DNA of 64,000 nt, from NCBI GenBank assembly GCA_035545735.1, contig DASZXS010000051.1, forward strand, positions 1 through 64,000. The letters run 5' to 3'. Of this stretch, positions 17,094 through 26,245 are shown in pieces (position 1 is the stretch's first letter; each line of letters begins with the position of its first letter). Source of the stretch: JAJYKC01 sp035545735. GTDB lineage: Bacteria > Acidobacteriota > Terriglobia > Bryobacterales > Bryobacteraceae. The translations under genes were made by a program, and so were the position numbers. The notes under the pieces were generated by a model. It was not told the origin of the DNA. It ran no database searches and worked only from the letters and a program-made list of their open reading frames with translations.

Positions 17094-18839
17094 TCACAAG
17101 CCGCGAGTCCGCGTCTCCGCGAGCAGTTCCAGAAGCCGCGTGTGCGCGGCCTCGAATTTCGCCGGGTCCGAGGCATAAGACTCAATCGACGGAGCCAGCG
17201 TCTCCGCCAGCGCGTCCGCTTCCTTCTTCTTTCCGCGCTCCGCCAGCAGATGGAGCAATTCGGCGTCTTCAAAACCGTCTCGCAGATTTTCGAACCGGAC
17301 CGACGAAAGCGGCTCGCCCTGGTCGCCCGGATAGAGCAGCCAACCGTCACCCCAGGGGAATTTCGTCACTTGCCACGACGTCCGGGTATCGCCGCTCTGA
17401 AACTTCGCCCAATTCCGGCGGCCGGTATTCCTCCCCCACTGATTCAAACCCCAATACTCGAAGCCGGTAATTCCGTAACGATAGGTCAGCCATCCGATCG
17501 CGCGCGCGTCCTCGCCGGGATACTCGATGAACAGATTAGGATGCTCGTGCGGCCAGACACAAACCGCCCAGATCAACTGCTTCCCCGGCTGGAGACTGTT
17601 CGCAACTCCTGACGGCCGGTATTGCCGTATATATACGTCCAGAACATCGGTGTAGTTCTGGAGATCTCGCACGGCCTTGGGCTGATTCAGGCACAGCCAC
17701 GTCTTCAAATCCGGCACCACGCTCTTCACGAAACGATAGTTGTTCCGCACGGTATCCCACTTCTCCTCGGGCGGTTCGTCTACGTTGTAAACGTAGGCGT
17801 CCCCCAGCATCCCGAGATCCCGGAGATGAGACGAATATGCTTTCAGATAGTCCGCCATGGCCGCTTTCATCGCCTCGGTATGCTGTTCCCAGCTTTCTTC
17901 GCGGTTGAAGATGGCGATGGAGAACTGGCGCATGCCATACTCGCGTCCGATCGCGCCCAGTTCGTCCACCAGGTGAAAATCATACGAGCCGGAATTGCCC
18001 AGAACCGGCCAGACCAGGTGGGTGTTCTCCCGGTCTAGCGCCATTTCCTTGGTGGGACCCAGCGGTCCGCTGATTTGCGGAGAGCGGAACGACTCCTGGT
18101 TCCAACCCATCATCATGTCGAACGTGGGACCCAGATGCTGCGAAAAAGCTTTGCGAACCCATCGCTTATAGAGCGCAAAGAATTCCGGGCTGTTTATCCC
18201 GCCGGCCGGCTTGTAATGCGCGCTCAGGTTCCCCGGCGGCAGGAACGCCGCGTTGCGGAAGTACTGCAAGGCGGGCATCTCCACCGGAAATACCCGCGCC
18301 CGGTAGCGCGCCGTCCGGGTATCGCCCTCCCCCAAGGCAACCTCCAGGACGCCTTCGTACTCGCCCGGTGCGGTCCCCGGAGGCGCATAGATCGTCACCC
18401 ACACAGGCTGCGTCTCGCCCGGCATCACGTCGAAGGGCCGGTTCGGAAGCAGCGGATCGGGCCACCAGCCGATTCGCCCGGTCTTTTCTTTCTTCGCCCA
18501 GGGACGGGGATCGCCCGGCGCCGTGTGCACGAAACCCACCAGGCTGATCTCCGCTTCCAGGCCGCTCTTTCCTCGAAACACGTTCTTTACACTGACGTTC
18601 TTCAGGCCGGCCGCTCCCGCGGTGACCAAAAGCTGGAAAGATTCCCGCTCCCCGGCGGCCATCGCCGGATGCCAGGACGCCGCCCCTTCCGGCGGCGGCT
18701 CGCCGGCAAATATTTTTGTCAGTGGAGATTTAAACGAAAGCGCGGCCGCGGCCTTGGCGGCAAACGCCTGTGCAGGAACAAGCAGGAATAGCAAAAAAGA
18801 GAGCGCTGCGACGTTTTTGCTTGACACCATGGGCTCCAT
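17094..18839 (-). CDS. Secreted DUF4091 (glycoside-hydrolase-like) protein
   Basis: This 581-residue exported protein has a signal peptide at about 8-28 (VAALSFLLFLLVPAQAFAAK). It has an N-terminal beta-sandwich to about residue 190 (AAGERESFQLLVTAGAAGLK and QPVWVTIYAPPGTAPGEYEG). A TIM-barrel-like part follows, with YVYNVDEPPEEKWDTV as the probable acidic active-site strand. The C-terminal DUF4091 signature is RFENLRDGFEDAELLHLLAE. DUF4091 proteins are widely found in glycan-degradation loci, but their activity is mostly untested. A second member lies at 42192-44090. The start could be Met1 or Met4; both lie within the divergent promoter of the TonB-dependent receptor, so the two genes probably share regulation. 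Confidence 0.85.
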   Translation of the reverse strand: MEPMVSSKNVAALSFLLFLLVPAQAFAAKAAAALSFKSPLTKIFAGEPPPEGAASWHPAMAAGERESFQLLVTAGAAGLKNVSVKNVFRGKSGLEAEISLVGFVHTAPGDPRPWAKKEKTGRIGWWPDPLLPNRPFDVMPGETQPVWVTIYAPPGTAPGEYEGVLEVALGEGDTRTARYRARVFPVEMPALQYFRNAAFLPPGNLSAHYKPAGGINSPEFFALYKRWVRKAFSQHLGPTFDMMMGWNQESFRSPQISGPLGPTKEMALDRENTHLVWPVLGNSGSYDFHLVDELGAIGREYGMRQFSIAIFNREESWEQHTEAMKAAMADYLKAYSSHLRDLGMLGDAYVYNVDEPPEEKWDTVRNNYRFVKSVVPDLKTWLCLNQPKAVRDLQNYTDVLDVYIRQYRPSGVANSLQPGKQLIWAVCVWPHEHPNLFIEYPGEDARAIGWLTYRYGITGFEYWGLNQWGRNTGRRNWAKFQSGDTRTSWQVTKFPWGDGWLLYPGDQGEPLSSVRFENLRDGFEDAELLHLLAERGKKKEADALAETLAPSIESYASDPAKFEAAHTRLLELLAETRTRGL

Positions 18840-18849
18840 TCTCTATACA
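18821..18849 (+). promoter_or_regulatory. Near-consensus promoter for the first TonB-dependent receptor
   Basis: TTGACA (18821-18826) and TATACA (18844-18849) are separated by 17 bases. The -35 lies inside the first codons of the divergent DUF4091 gene, so leftward and rightward transcription must compete. Just downstream, TACAA (18846-18850) and TTGTA (18864-18868) form a short inverted repeat over the expected initiation region, a possible operator. Confidence 0.7.
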
Positions 18850-18936
18850 ATAGCTTAAACAATTTGTACAGTTAACCAATAAATAAGGGAAGCCGTCGAA
18901 CTGGCGCTCCCTCAAACCCGCGGTCAAGGAGTCGAT

Positions 18937-21900
18937 ATGAAGCGTTTCGGGCACAAAGCATCTCAGTTGCTGGCCTGGGGACTGTTTTTTGCAATGCTCC
19001 CCCTGGTGCATGCACAATCCACCCAGAGCAGTATTCTCGGGACCGTCGTAGACAGTGCGGGAGCGGTGGTTCCCCAGGCCAAAGTCACCCTGACCAACCA
19101 GGGCACCAACGACGTTCGGACGCAAACCACGGATTCCGATGGCAACTACCGGTTCTCTGGAATTCTAGCCGGTCTTTATAGCGTCGCCGTCGAAGCGCCG
19201 GGCTTCAAAACCAACCTGGCCAAGGACATCACGCTGGACCTGAGCCAGATCCGGCGCGTCGATGCCACGCTTCAGGTCGGCGACGTGGCCACCACCATCA
19301 CCGTAGGAGGCGGCGGTGTCGCCCATATCGACACGGAATCGGCGGCGCTCTCGGTGGTCACCACAGCGCAGGACTTCGCCGAACTGCCCATGAGCGTCTA
19401 TGGCCGCGCCTGGATCAACATCGCCAAAGTATCCGCCGGCGTTCAATCGCTCAGCGGACTGGAAGTGAACGGCGCTCGCGACAACGCCAACAATTTCACC
19501 TCCGATGGACTTTCCGCGAACGACATCGTCAGCAGCCGCCAAACTCCCAACGGGTTTTCCGGCGACATTGAGACCTTCCAGGAAATGAAGGTGACTACCG
19601 CCAACAATTCCGCCGAATACGCCCAGGTTGCGCAATTCGCCGCGGTCAGCAAGTCCGGCGAGAACTCTCCCCACGGCAGCCTCTTCTGGTCCAACTACAA
19701 CTCGTTCACCGGGGCCAGAGCGTGGCAGGATCCCACCAGTCCTTCGTTCGAGAATTTCAACCAGTTCAGCGCCACCAACGGCGGCCCGGTTTACATCCCG
19801 CACCTCTATAACGGCAAGGACCGGACCTTCTACTTCTTCAGCTATGGCGGCGCGCGCTATCGCACCGGCGCGCGGCAGGAGGTGTCCATTCCCACTCCCG
19901 CCTTCCGCCAGGGCGACTTCTCTTCCCTGCTCGGTTCCATCACCGTCCTTGATCCTTTAACCGGCAAGGCGTTCCCCGGCAATAAGATTCCCACCAGCCG
20001 CATCAGCCCGGTCTCGACGGCGTTGCAGGATCTGATCTATCCGAACCCAAACCTGGCAGGCCAGGGAGATCTCGGGCTCACCAACAACTTCTACGCCGAC
20101 CCGGGCGCGCAGTTCAACGCCGACAATACCTCGGTCCGCATCGATCATAAAATCAGCGATAAGAATTACCTGTTTGCGCGCGTTGGCCTGACGATTCACA
20201 ATCAGGACGCCAACCCCGGTCCGCTGCTGCATGGCTACGGCGGCACGGGGGATAACGATCCCGGCGCGAGCTTCATCGTCTCCGACACTCACACCTTCAC
20301 GCCCGCCATCGTCAACGAGCTCAAACTGGGATACTCGAGCACCAGCTTCAATTATTGGGGCGTGAACGAGGTGCCCGATGTTGTCGGCGCGATCGGCCTG
20401 CAGGGAATCTCCAATCCAAGCAACGATCCCGCCAAATCCTCCATGCCGGCCGTCGATATCGGCGGAGCGAACGGATTCCAGGGCACGTCGTCCACCGGGT
20501 TCAGCTCTCAGACTCAGAACACCTACCAGATCACGGACAACCTGTCCTGGTATCGCGGCCGGCACTACCTGAAATTCGGAGTGGACATCCGGCGCTACCA
20601 GGTGAACGATCAGGACAAGCCTCAGAATCTGGCCGGCGCCCTGTCCTTCGACGATCAGTTGAGCGGGTTCGCCTACGCCAACTTTCTGCTGGGTATGCCG
20701 TCGTCCGTAAGCCTCGCGATTGCGCGCCCCAATGCCTACATTCGCAGCACGCAAATGGGCTTCTACGTCCAGGACGAATTCAAGTTGAGCCAGCGCCTCA
20801 CCCTGACTTACGGTATCCGCTATGAGCTTCAGACTCCCTGGACGGAAAAGTTCAACCGGCTGAGTTCCTTCGACATCAACACCGGGCAGGTTGTCACCGC
20901 CGGCAGCGCCATACCAAACGACCTGGTTCCGTCCGTTGCCGCCTCGCTCCCCATCGTCACCGCGAAGCAGGCCGGCTTGCCCACCCGGAGCCTCATGTAC
21001 TCCGACACGAACAACTGGAGCCCTCGCATCGGCCTTGCCTTCCGTCCTTTCGGCAACGATAAGACAGTGGCGCGCCTCGGCTATGGAATATTCACCTCCA
21101 TGTGGCCTGGCCTCCTGGGCCTCGGCGCAACCGGCGGACCATGGCAGTCGACGCAAAACTGGTACATCGTCAACAATCAGCCGAGCATCGCGTTCCCCAA
21201 TCCGTTCGGCTCGGCCGTGCAGGGCTTCGATGGCGTTCAAAGCATCAACGCCATCGACCCCCACTTCCCCAACGAGCGCAGCCAGCAATGGAACGCCTCT
21301 GTGGGCCGCCAGATCTGGCAGACGGCGATCGACGTCGCCTATGTCGGCACCAAGGGACAGAACCTCCCGTTCTATCAGGACCTGAACCTGTTGGCGCCCG
21401 GCACGATACCATTTAGCACGGACCGGCTCCCCTACCAGCAATTCAGTTCCGTCGGCTACAACCAGACCGGCGGCTCCTCCATTTATCACGGCCTGAATAT
21501 CAAGGCGGACCGGCGCGTGTCGCACGGACTGACCCTGAATGCCAACTACACCTGGGCCAAAGCCCTCACCGACGTCGGCCTGAATGGTTATCTGAACGGC
21601 GCGCAGCAGAACCAGTACAATCGCGCGCTGGAGCGCGGAGACGACCCCGCCATTCGCCGCCACGTGGCGATTTTCAGTTATATCTATGAGCTTCCCATCG
21701 GCCGCGGCCGGGCCCTGCTCGGGAATTCCTCCGGCCTGCTGGACAAGGTCGTTTCCGGATGGCAGGTCGCCGGAACCACCGTGATGAACAGCGGCGCCCG
21801 TCTTTCGCCTTCCTTCTCCGGGATCGACCCCGCCAATACCAACCAGTTCAGCGGGAGACCGGATCGCATCGGCAGTGGCTACGTATCGGGCTCGATTACG

Positions 21901-22218
21901 AACCGGATCGAGAATCACCAGCCGATCTTCGACAAATCGGCTTTCGTGGTTCCCGAGGCCGGCCGCGGTTCCTATGGCAATTCGGCGCGCATGATCCTGA
22001 CCGGACCGGGGGCCGTGACCTGGAACATCGTGGCCGCAAAAAATGTCTACCTCTTTGCCGAGCGCGCCCGAGCCCAGCTCCGCTGCGAGTTGTACAACGC
22101 CTTCAATCACCCCAACTTCGGTAACCCGAGCACGAACATCACCAGTTCGAGTTTCGGACTGGTCACCGGCGCCGGCTCCGGCCGCCGCGTGCAGATTAGC
22201 GCGCGCTTCGATTTTTGA
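18937..22218 (+). CDS. TonB-dependent receptor with carboxypeptidase-regulatory-like N-domain
   Basis: This 1093-residue outer-membrane protein has a signal peptide at 1-27 (LLAWGLFFAMLPLVHAQ). A carboxypeptidase-regulatory-like beta-sandwich covers about 30-115 (SILGTVVDSAGAVVPQAKVT, then GNYRFSGILAGLYSVAVEAP). A plug-like segment follows, with LEVNGARDNANNFTSDGLSA, then a long beta-barrel with aromatic-edged strands. It ends in the sequence QISARFDF, whose terminal Phe suits BAM-mediated insertion. This architecture (Oar-like) is greatly expanded in Acidobacteria. It should import an oligomer or iron-independent nutrient using TonB energy, although some members have adhesion roles. The strong promoter at 18821-18849 serves it, and an esterase gene follows after 25 bases. 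Confidence 0.93.
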   Translation: MKRFGHKASQLLAWGLFFAMLPLVHAQSTQSSILGTVVDSAGAVVPQAKVTLTNQGTNDVRTQTTDSDGNYRFSGILAGLYSVAVEAPGFKTNLAKDITLDLSQIRRVDATLQVGDVATTITVGGGGVAHIDTESAALSVVTTAQDFAELPMSVYGRAWINIAKVSAGVQSLSGLEVNGARDNANNFTSDGLSANDIVSSRQTPNGFSGDIETFQEMKVTTANNSAEYAQVAQFAAVSKSGENSPHGSLFWSNYNSFTGARAWQDPTSPSFENFNQFSATNGGPVYIPHLYNGKDRTFYFFSYGGARYRTGARQEVSIPTPAFRQGDFSSLLGSITVLDPLTGKAFPGNKIPTSRISPVSTALQDLIYPNPNLAGQGDLGLTNNFYADPGAQFNADNTSVRIDHKISDKNYLFARVGLTIHNQDANPGPLLHGYGGTGDNDPGASFIVSDTHTFTPAIVNELKLGYSSTSFNYWGVNEVPDVVGAIGLQGISNPSNDPAKSSMPAVDIGGANGFQGTSSTGFSSQTQNTYQITDNLSWYRGRHYLKFGVDIRRYQVNDQDKPQNLAGALSFDDQLSGFAYANFLLGMPSSVSLAIARPNAYIRSTQMGFYVQDEFKLSQRLTLTYGIRYELQTPWTEKFNRLSSFDINTGQVVTAGSAIPNDLVPSVAASLPIVTAKQAGLPTRSLMYSDTNNWSPRIGLAFRPFGNDKTVARLGYGIFTSMWPGLLGLGATGGPWQSTQNWYIVNNQPSIAFPNPFGSAVQGFDGVQSINAIDPHFPNERSQQWNASVGRQIWQTAIDVAYVGTKGQNLPFYQDLNLLAPGTIPFSTDRLPYQQFSSVGYNQTGGSSIYHGLNIKADRRVSHGLTLNANYTWAKALTDVGLNGYLNGAQQNQYNRALERGDDPAIRRHVAIFSYIYELPIGRGRALLGNSSGLLDKVVSGWQVAGTTVMNSGARLSPSFSGIDPANTNQFSGRPDRIGSGYVSGSITNRIENHQPIFDKSAFVVPEAGRGSYGNSARMILTGPGAVTWNIVAAKNVYLFAERARAQLRCELYNAFNHPNFGNPSTNITSSSFGLVTGAGSGRRVQISARFDF

Positions 22219-22243
22219 GAAGATTGACCTTCCATACGATTGA

Positions 22244-24250
22244 ATGATGCGTTCCTTTCTTGCGCTGTTGCTCCTGGGCGGGCTCACACTCCCCGCGCAG
22301 GGGCAGCAGCGTTTTTCCTCCGCCAGCCAGCGGTATGAAATGTTCCAGGCATCGCTGCGGGAACGGGCCGATGAGATCTCGCGGAACTCGCTCACCGGGC
22401 TTTCGGATCCGGCGGCATGGCCTGCCCGGAAGGCCGCGCTCCGCCATGAAATGCTGACCATGCTCGGGCTCGACCCTTTGCCCGAACGAACGCCGCTCCA
22501 CGCTCAGGTAACCGGACAATTCGAGCGCGAGGACTATACCGTTCGCAAGGTGTTGTTTCAGAGCATGCCGGGTCTCTACGTCACCGGCAATCTCTACGTC
22601 CCCAAGCACGTGACTGGACGCCTGCCCGCCGTCCTTTATCTTTGCGGGCACGCTCCCGGCCTATGGGGCGCAAAGGTAAACTATCAACACCACGGCATCG
22701 CCCTCGCCCGGCGTGGCTTTGTCGCGTTTCTGATCGACACCATCGAGTTCGGCGAAATCTCCGGCATTCATCACGGGCTGCACAATCTCGGCATGTGGAA
22801 CTGGCTCTCGCTCGGCTATACGCCCGTGGGCCCCGAGGTCTGGAACGCGATGCGCGCCATGGACTATCTGGAGACGCTCCCGGAAGTAGACCCGAAGCGC
22901 GTGGCGCTGACCGGAATCTCCGGCGGCGGTTCCATCACCTGGTACGCCGCCGCGGCCGACCCAAGATTTAGCGTCGTCGCGCCGGTCTGCGCAACCTGGA
23001 CGGCGGGAGATCAATTGGCGGAAAAAAGCGTCGTGGAAAATTGCGATTGCATGTACTTCCCCAACACGTTTCAGCTTGATTTTCCGGTCTTGGGCGCGCT
23101 CATTGCCCCCCGGCCTCTGAAGGCCATCGGCGCGAAGCGGGATGTCATGTTCCCTCCGGCCGGATACCACGCGGTCTACCGGAAGGTGCGTCCGGTATAT
23201 GAAATGTTGGGCGCGGCCGGCAAGTTGGAAGAGTTCGATTACGAGACCGAACACAAGGACATTCTGCCTTTCCGGAAGGAAGCGAACGAGTGGATCGGCC
23301 GCTGGCTGAAGGACGACTCCACTCCATTCGAGGAAGGCGAGATTCACCGCGAAGACGGCGCCACTCTGGCGGTTCTGGATCGCGTTCCCGCGGACGCCAT
23401 CAACGACGACATCCAGAATGTCTTCATCAAAACCCATCGCTTGCGGCCGTATTCGTCCCTGCCAGCCTGGGAGCGCCGAAAACGGGATTTAACCGAAGAT
23501 CTGAAAAAGAACGTGTTCCGGGCCTTCCCCTCGAAGACGGTTTCCTTCGATGCGGCAAAAAAGGAATTCCACGGATGGACGGAGCGTTATGCCAATTCCT
23601 GGGACCTGGAATTCACCACCGAAAGTAACGTCCGGGTAACCGCGCAGCTATTTGTGCCGCGCCCTCCCGCCAAGCCCACCGAAGCGTTGATCTATGTGAA
23701 GGGCGCCGAAGATATTGTAGATCCGATCGACTACGACCAGATTCTTCCCGCCATCGGAAAACAGGTAGTGCTGGTGCTGAAGCCCCGCGCCGAGGATTAT
23801 CCGGTAAGTAACGAGGGGATGACGACATTGAAGCGCTCCGCGGCGATACTCGGCGCCACCATCGAATCCATGCAGGTATGGGACATCTTACGATCGGTGG
23901 AGTATCTGGTCTCCGCCGAAGGCCTGAATCTTACCTCAATCAGCATCTATGGCCGGAAGGATATGGGCGTATTGGGCATCTACGCGGCGATATTCGACAA
24001 ACGGATCACCCGCGTAATTCTCGACAACCCGCCCGCCTCGCATTGGCAAAGCCCCGCGCTGCTGAATGTGCTTCGCTTCACGGACCTGCCCGAAGCGGCG
24101 GCCCTCATGGCTCCGCGCGAGTTAGTAAGCTTGACGCCCCTACCGGAGCCCTACGCCTTTACGAGAACAATCTACGGCCTTTTCGGGAAATCGGAATCGT
24201 TCCACCAGGCCGGAGGCTTGACCCGGGCCCTGCGATTAACCGGACGTTGA
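22244..24250 (+). CDS. Secreted alpha/beta hydrolase, acetyl-xylan-esterase/S9-like, double domain
   Basis: This 668-residue exported protein has a signal peptide MMRSFLALLLLGGLTLPAQG. The first domain (about 85-370) is an alpha/beta hydrolase. It has LPAVLYLCGHAPGLWG near the oxyanion strand, nucleophile Ser226 in LTGISGGGSITWYAA, the acid around LKAIGAKRDVMFPP, and His in YETEHKDILPF. The second half (about 450-668) looks like a degraded copy of the same fold (VYVKGAEDIVDP-type text, SISIYGRKDMGVLGIYAAIF) in which the Gly-x-Ser-x-Gly nucleophile is replaced by YGRKDMG. Deacetylation of a glycan or ester hydrolysis is likely. Its place 25 bases after the TonB receptor suggests it acts on the imported material. 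The stop lies six bases from the convergent gene. Confidence 0.85.
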   Translation: MMRSFLALLLLGGLTLPAQGQQRFSSASQRYEMFQASLRERADEISRNSLTGLSDPAAWPARKAALRHEMLTMLGLDPLPERTPLHAQVTGQFEREDYTVRKVLFQSMPGLYVTGNLYVPKHVTGRLPAVLYLCGHAPGLWGAKVNYQHHGIALARRGFVAFLIDTIEFGEISGIHHGLHNLGMWNWLSLGYTPVGPEVWNAMRAMDYLETLPEVDPKRVALTGISGGGSITWYAAAADPRFSVVAPVCATWTAGDQLAEKSVVENCDCMYFPNTFQLDFPVLGALIAPRPLKAIGAKRDVMFPPAGYHAVYRKVRPVYEMLGAAGKLEEFDYETEHKDILPFRKEANEWIGRWLKDDSTPFEEGEIHREDGATLAVLDRVPADAINDDIQNVFIKTHRLRPYSSLPAWERRKRDLTEDLKKNVFRAFPSKTVSFDAAKKEFHGWTERYANSWDLEFTTESNVRVTAQLFVPRPPAKPTEALIYVKGAEDIVDPIDYDQILPAIGKQVVLVLKPRAEDYPVSNEGMTTLKRSAAILGATIESMQVWDILRSVEYLVSAEGLNLTSISIYGRKDMGVLGIYAAIFDKRITRVILDNPPASHWQSPALLNVLRFTDLPEAAALMAPRELVSLTPLPEPYAFTRTIYGLFGKSESFHQAGGLTRALRLTGR

Positions 24251-24255
24251 CTCAT

Positions 24256-26241
24256 TTACCGGGGGCACTCGATAATGAGCGCTTCTCTTGCCACCGCAAC
24301 GCCCTTCGGAATATCGATCCCGTAGCGCATATCCCGAACCCCCGCGGCAATGCGCTCCGTGTGGCTCTTCTTCGTCCCGTTCTCCAGCCACTCCTGTGTA
24401 ATCGTCAGCGGCGAAGACGTCCCCGCGGCCTTGGTTAAGGCGAGCCGAAAATCGTCAATCGCGATCCCCTGCATCTCATAACGCACCCAAACCCGCCGGG
24501 TTCCGGGCGGGATCTCTCCCACATGACGATCCACTTCCGGCCATCGCAGCAACCGGTCCATCGCCTTCCCGTCCTTCCATATCGGTTGGGGATTGTAGCT
24601 CCAAAGCAGGTTATACGGGCCTTCCCGGTGCAGGGCCCAGGAAAGCGACGCCTTCGGACCGGGTGCTCCGGCCGCCGGCCAGGGCGTTACCTTGCGGACC
24701 TCGGCCGTCAGCTTGTCCGGTGCGAGACCATCGCGAAGATCGAGAAACCGTCCGCCCGCGTCCAGCGCCACAATCTCCGATCCATCCGCGTTGGACAGCT
24801 CAAACGCGACGGCGCCGGCGCTCTGCGTCTCATTGCGCACGTAACCCTGCCCCGCGCCGCTGGCATAGGCCGCATTTTTTGCGATCGAAGCGAACCGGGC
24901 AAATTGATCTGCGCGAACTGGAATTTCTGTCCGCACATCTCGCGACGCGCGATACACCATCTCGTTATGTCCCGGCGCGAGTTCTGGAAGCGTGCGCGGG
25001 TTAAGCTGAAAACGCGTAGTAAGAACGATGTCGCGAACCGAGGCTACGCGCCCGGTAAGTCGAAGTTGATAGCCATAAGTCCCGCTAACCGAAGTGAGGC
25101 GTCCATGGGCCGACTTGACCACAACCGCGGGTTCGAACGTCCAGGTCCCGTGATGTGGCCCCTTCAGTGTCGCCGCCGCGATCCAGGTTCGCCCGCTGTC
25201 GGTGGAGGTTTCCGCGGACACCGAATCTCCCTCCCCGGCGAGGTTCGCGTTCATCGCAAACTGCGCATCGATGATCACGTAAGGGCTCGGCATGGGAAAC
25301 GTCACGCTCGCTCCCGTGGGATTCGGTGGGCGGTATTCGATTCGCCCTGTCCCCCAGCGGCGCTTGTCTTTCTGGCTTTGCGGACCGTCGGCGGTCCGGA
25401 TATGATAGCGTGCGAACTCGACGGGAAATTCCTGATAAGTGCGTCCGTCGAAGCGGTAGGGCAGATAGTAAGCGTCTTTCGCCTCGGGATGATAATACCG
25501 GATCATCCGTTCACCGCGGCGTAGCGTAAAGTCCATGCGGTGCCCTTCCGGTTCGCGCTGAAAAGCGTACAGGTGATTGTCCGCCGTAGTGGTGAAGAGT
25601 TCCGCGAGCCCCCCGATCGCGTCCGCCGCAACATCGGCCGGATACCACGGCGGGTCCACGCGCGCCGGATTCACCCGCCGGGGGGCCAGTAGGTTGCCGA
25701 GAATGATGTTGCCGTTCTGCTCGATCTGATGCACGGAAGCGACCGGCCGCTTCTTGACGGGGCCGCTGCCCACGGGGTTATAACCCATCATGTCGGAGTC
25801 GAAATAATGATACGCCCCGTCGTAATAGACTTCGGCGACCGTGTGTCCGGTGAGAAACCAAACGCGCGCGTCCTCAAACCCTCCTGCCTTCCACGCCGCG
25901 GCCAGCAGCGGTGCGATGTGATAGCACAGCCCAAAACCATAGCTGTTCATCAGCTTTACGGGATCGAGAACTTCTCCCAGCGGCTCCTCATAAGCCCACC
26001 CCGCGATGTGATACCAGAACCCGGGCTTCACGTAACGTCCGTCGGTCAGGAAGAATCGCCAGATGGCCTCCGCGCGCTCGCGCGCAGTCGTGGCCCCGGC
26101 CTGCCGGTAGATGCCTTCCGTGAGCGTCTTCAGGCTCGTGGCGTCCGGTTGGCCGGCCTTTTGAATTACCGGCGAATATACTTGCGCCGCGCCCGGCAAT
26201 CCGAACCCGAACAACAAGACGGCGGATACAATCTTCTTCAT
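24256..26241 (-). CDS. Secreted transglutaminase/papain-fold protein
   Basis: This 661-residue exported protein has a signal peptide MKKIVSAVLLFGFGLPGAAQ. A Cys-His-Asp triad is visible in order: Cys in SYGFGLCYHIAPLLAAAW, His in WFLTGHTVAEVYYDG, and Asp in YHYFDSDMMGYNP. This is the spacing of the transglutaminase-like cysteine-hydrolase core (about residues 105-165). The remaining about 490 residues hold beta-rich sequence with the carbohydrate-binding or Ig-like style VSAETSTDSGRTWIAAATLK and two repeats of YEMQGIAIDDFRLAL-like strands. It might hydrolyse or cross-link peptides or amides in the periplasm. It is last in a four-gene leftward operon, four bases after the GH42-like gene. The triad is seen; the reaction is inferred. 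Confidence 0.75.
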   Translation of the reverse strand: MKKIVSAVLLFGFGLPGAAQVYSPVIQKAGQPDATSLKTLTEGIYRQAGATTARERAEAIWRFFLTDGRYVKPGFWYHIAGWAYEEPLGEVLDPVKLMNSYGFGLCYHIAPLLAAAWKAGGFEDARVWFLTGHTVAEVYYDGAYHYFDSDMMGYNPVGSGPVKKRPVASVHQIEQNGNIILGNLLAPRRVNPARVDPPWYPADVAADAIGGLAELFTTTADNHLYAFQREPEGHRMDFTLRRGERMIRYYHPEAKDAYYLPYRFDGRTYQEFPVEFARYHIRTADGPQSQKDKRRWGTGRIEYRPPNPTGASVTFPMPSPYVIIDAQFAMNANLAGEGDSVSAETSTDSGRTWIAAATLKGPHHGTWTFEPAVVVKSAHGRLTSVSGTYGYQLRLTGRVASVRDIVLTTRFQLNPRTLPELAPGHNEMVYRASRDVRTEIPVRADQFARFASIAKNAAYASGAGQGYVRNETQSAGAVAFELSNADGSEIVALDAGGRFLDLRDGLAPDKLTAEVRKVTPWPAAGAPGPKASLSWALHREGPYNLLWSYNPQPIWKDGKAMDRLLRWPEVDRHVGEIPPGTRRVWVRYEMQGIAIDDFRLALTKAAGTSSPLTITQEWLENGTKKSHTERIAAGVRDMRYGIDIPKGVAVAREALIIECPR

Positions 26242-26245
26242 CGAA

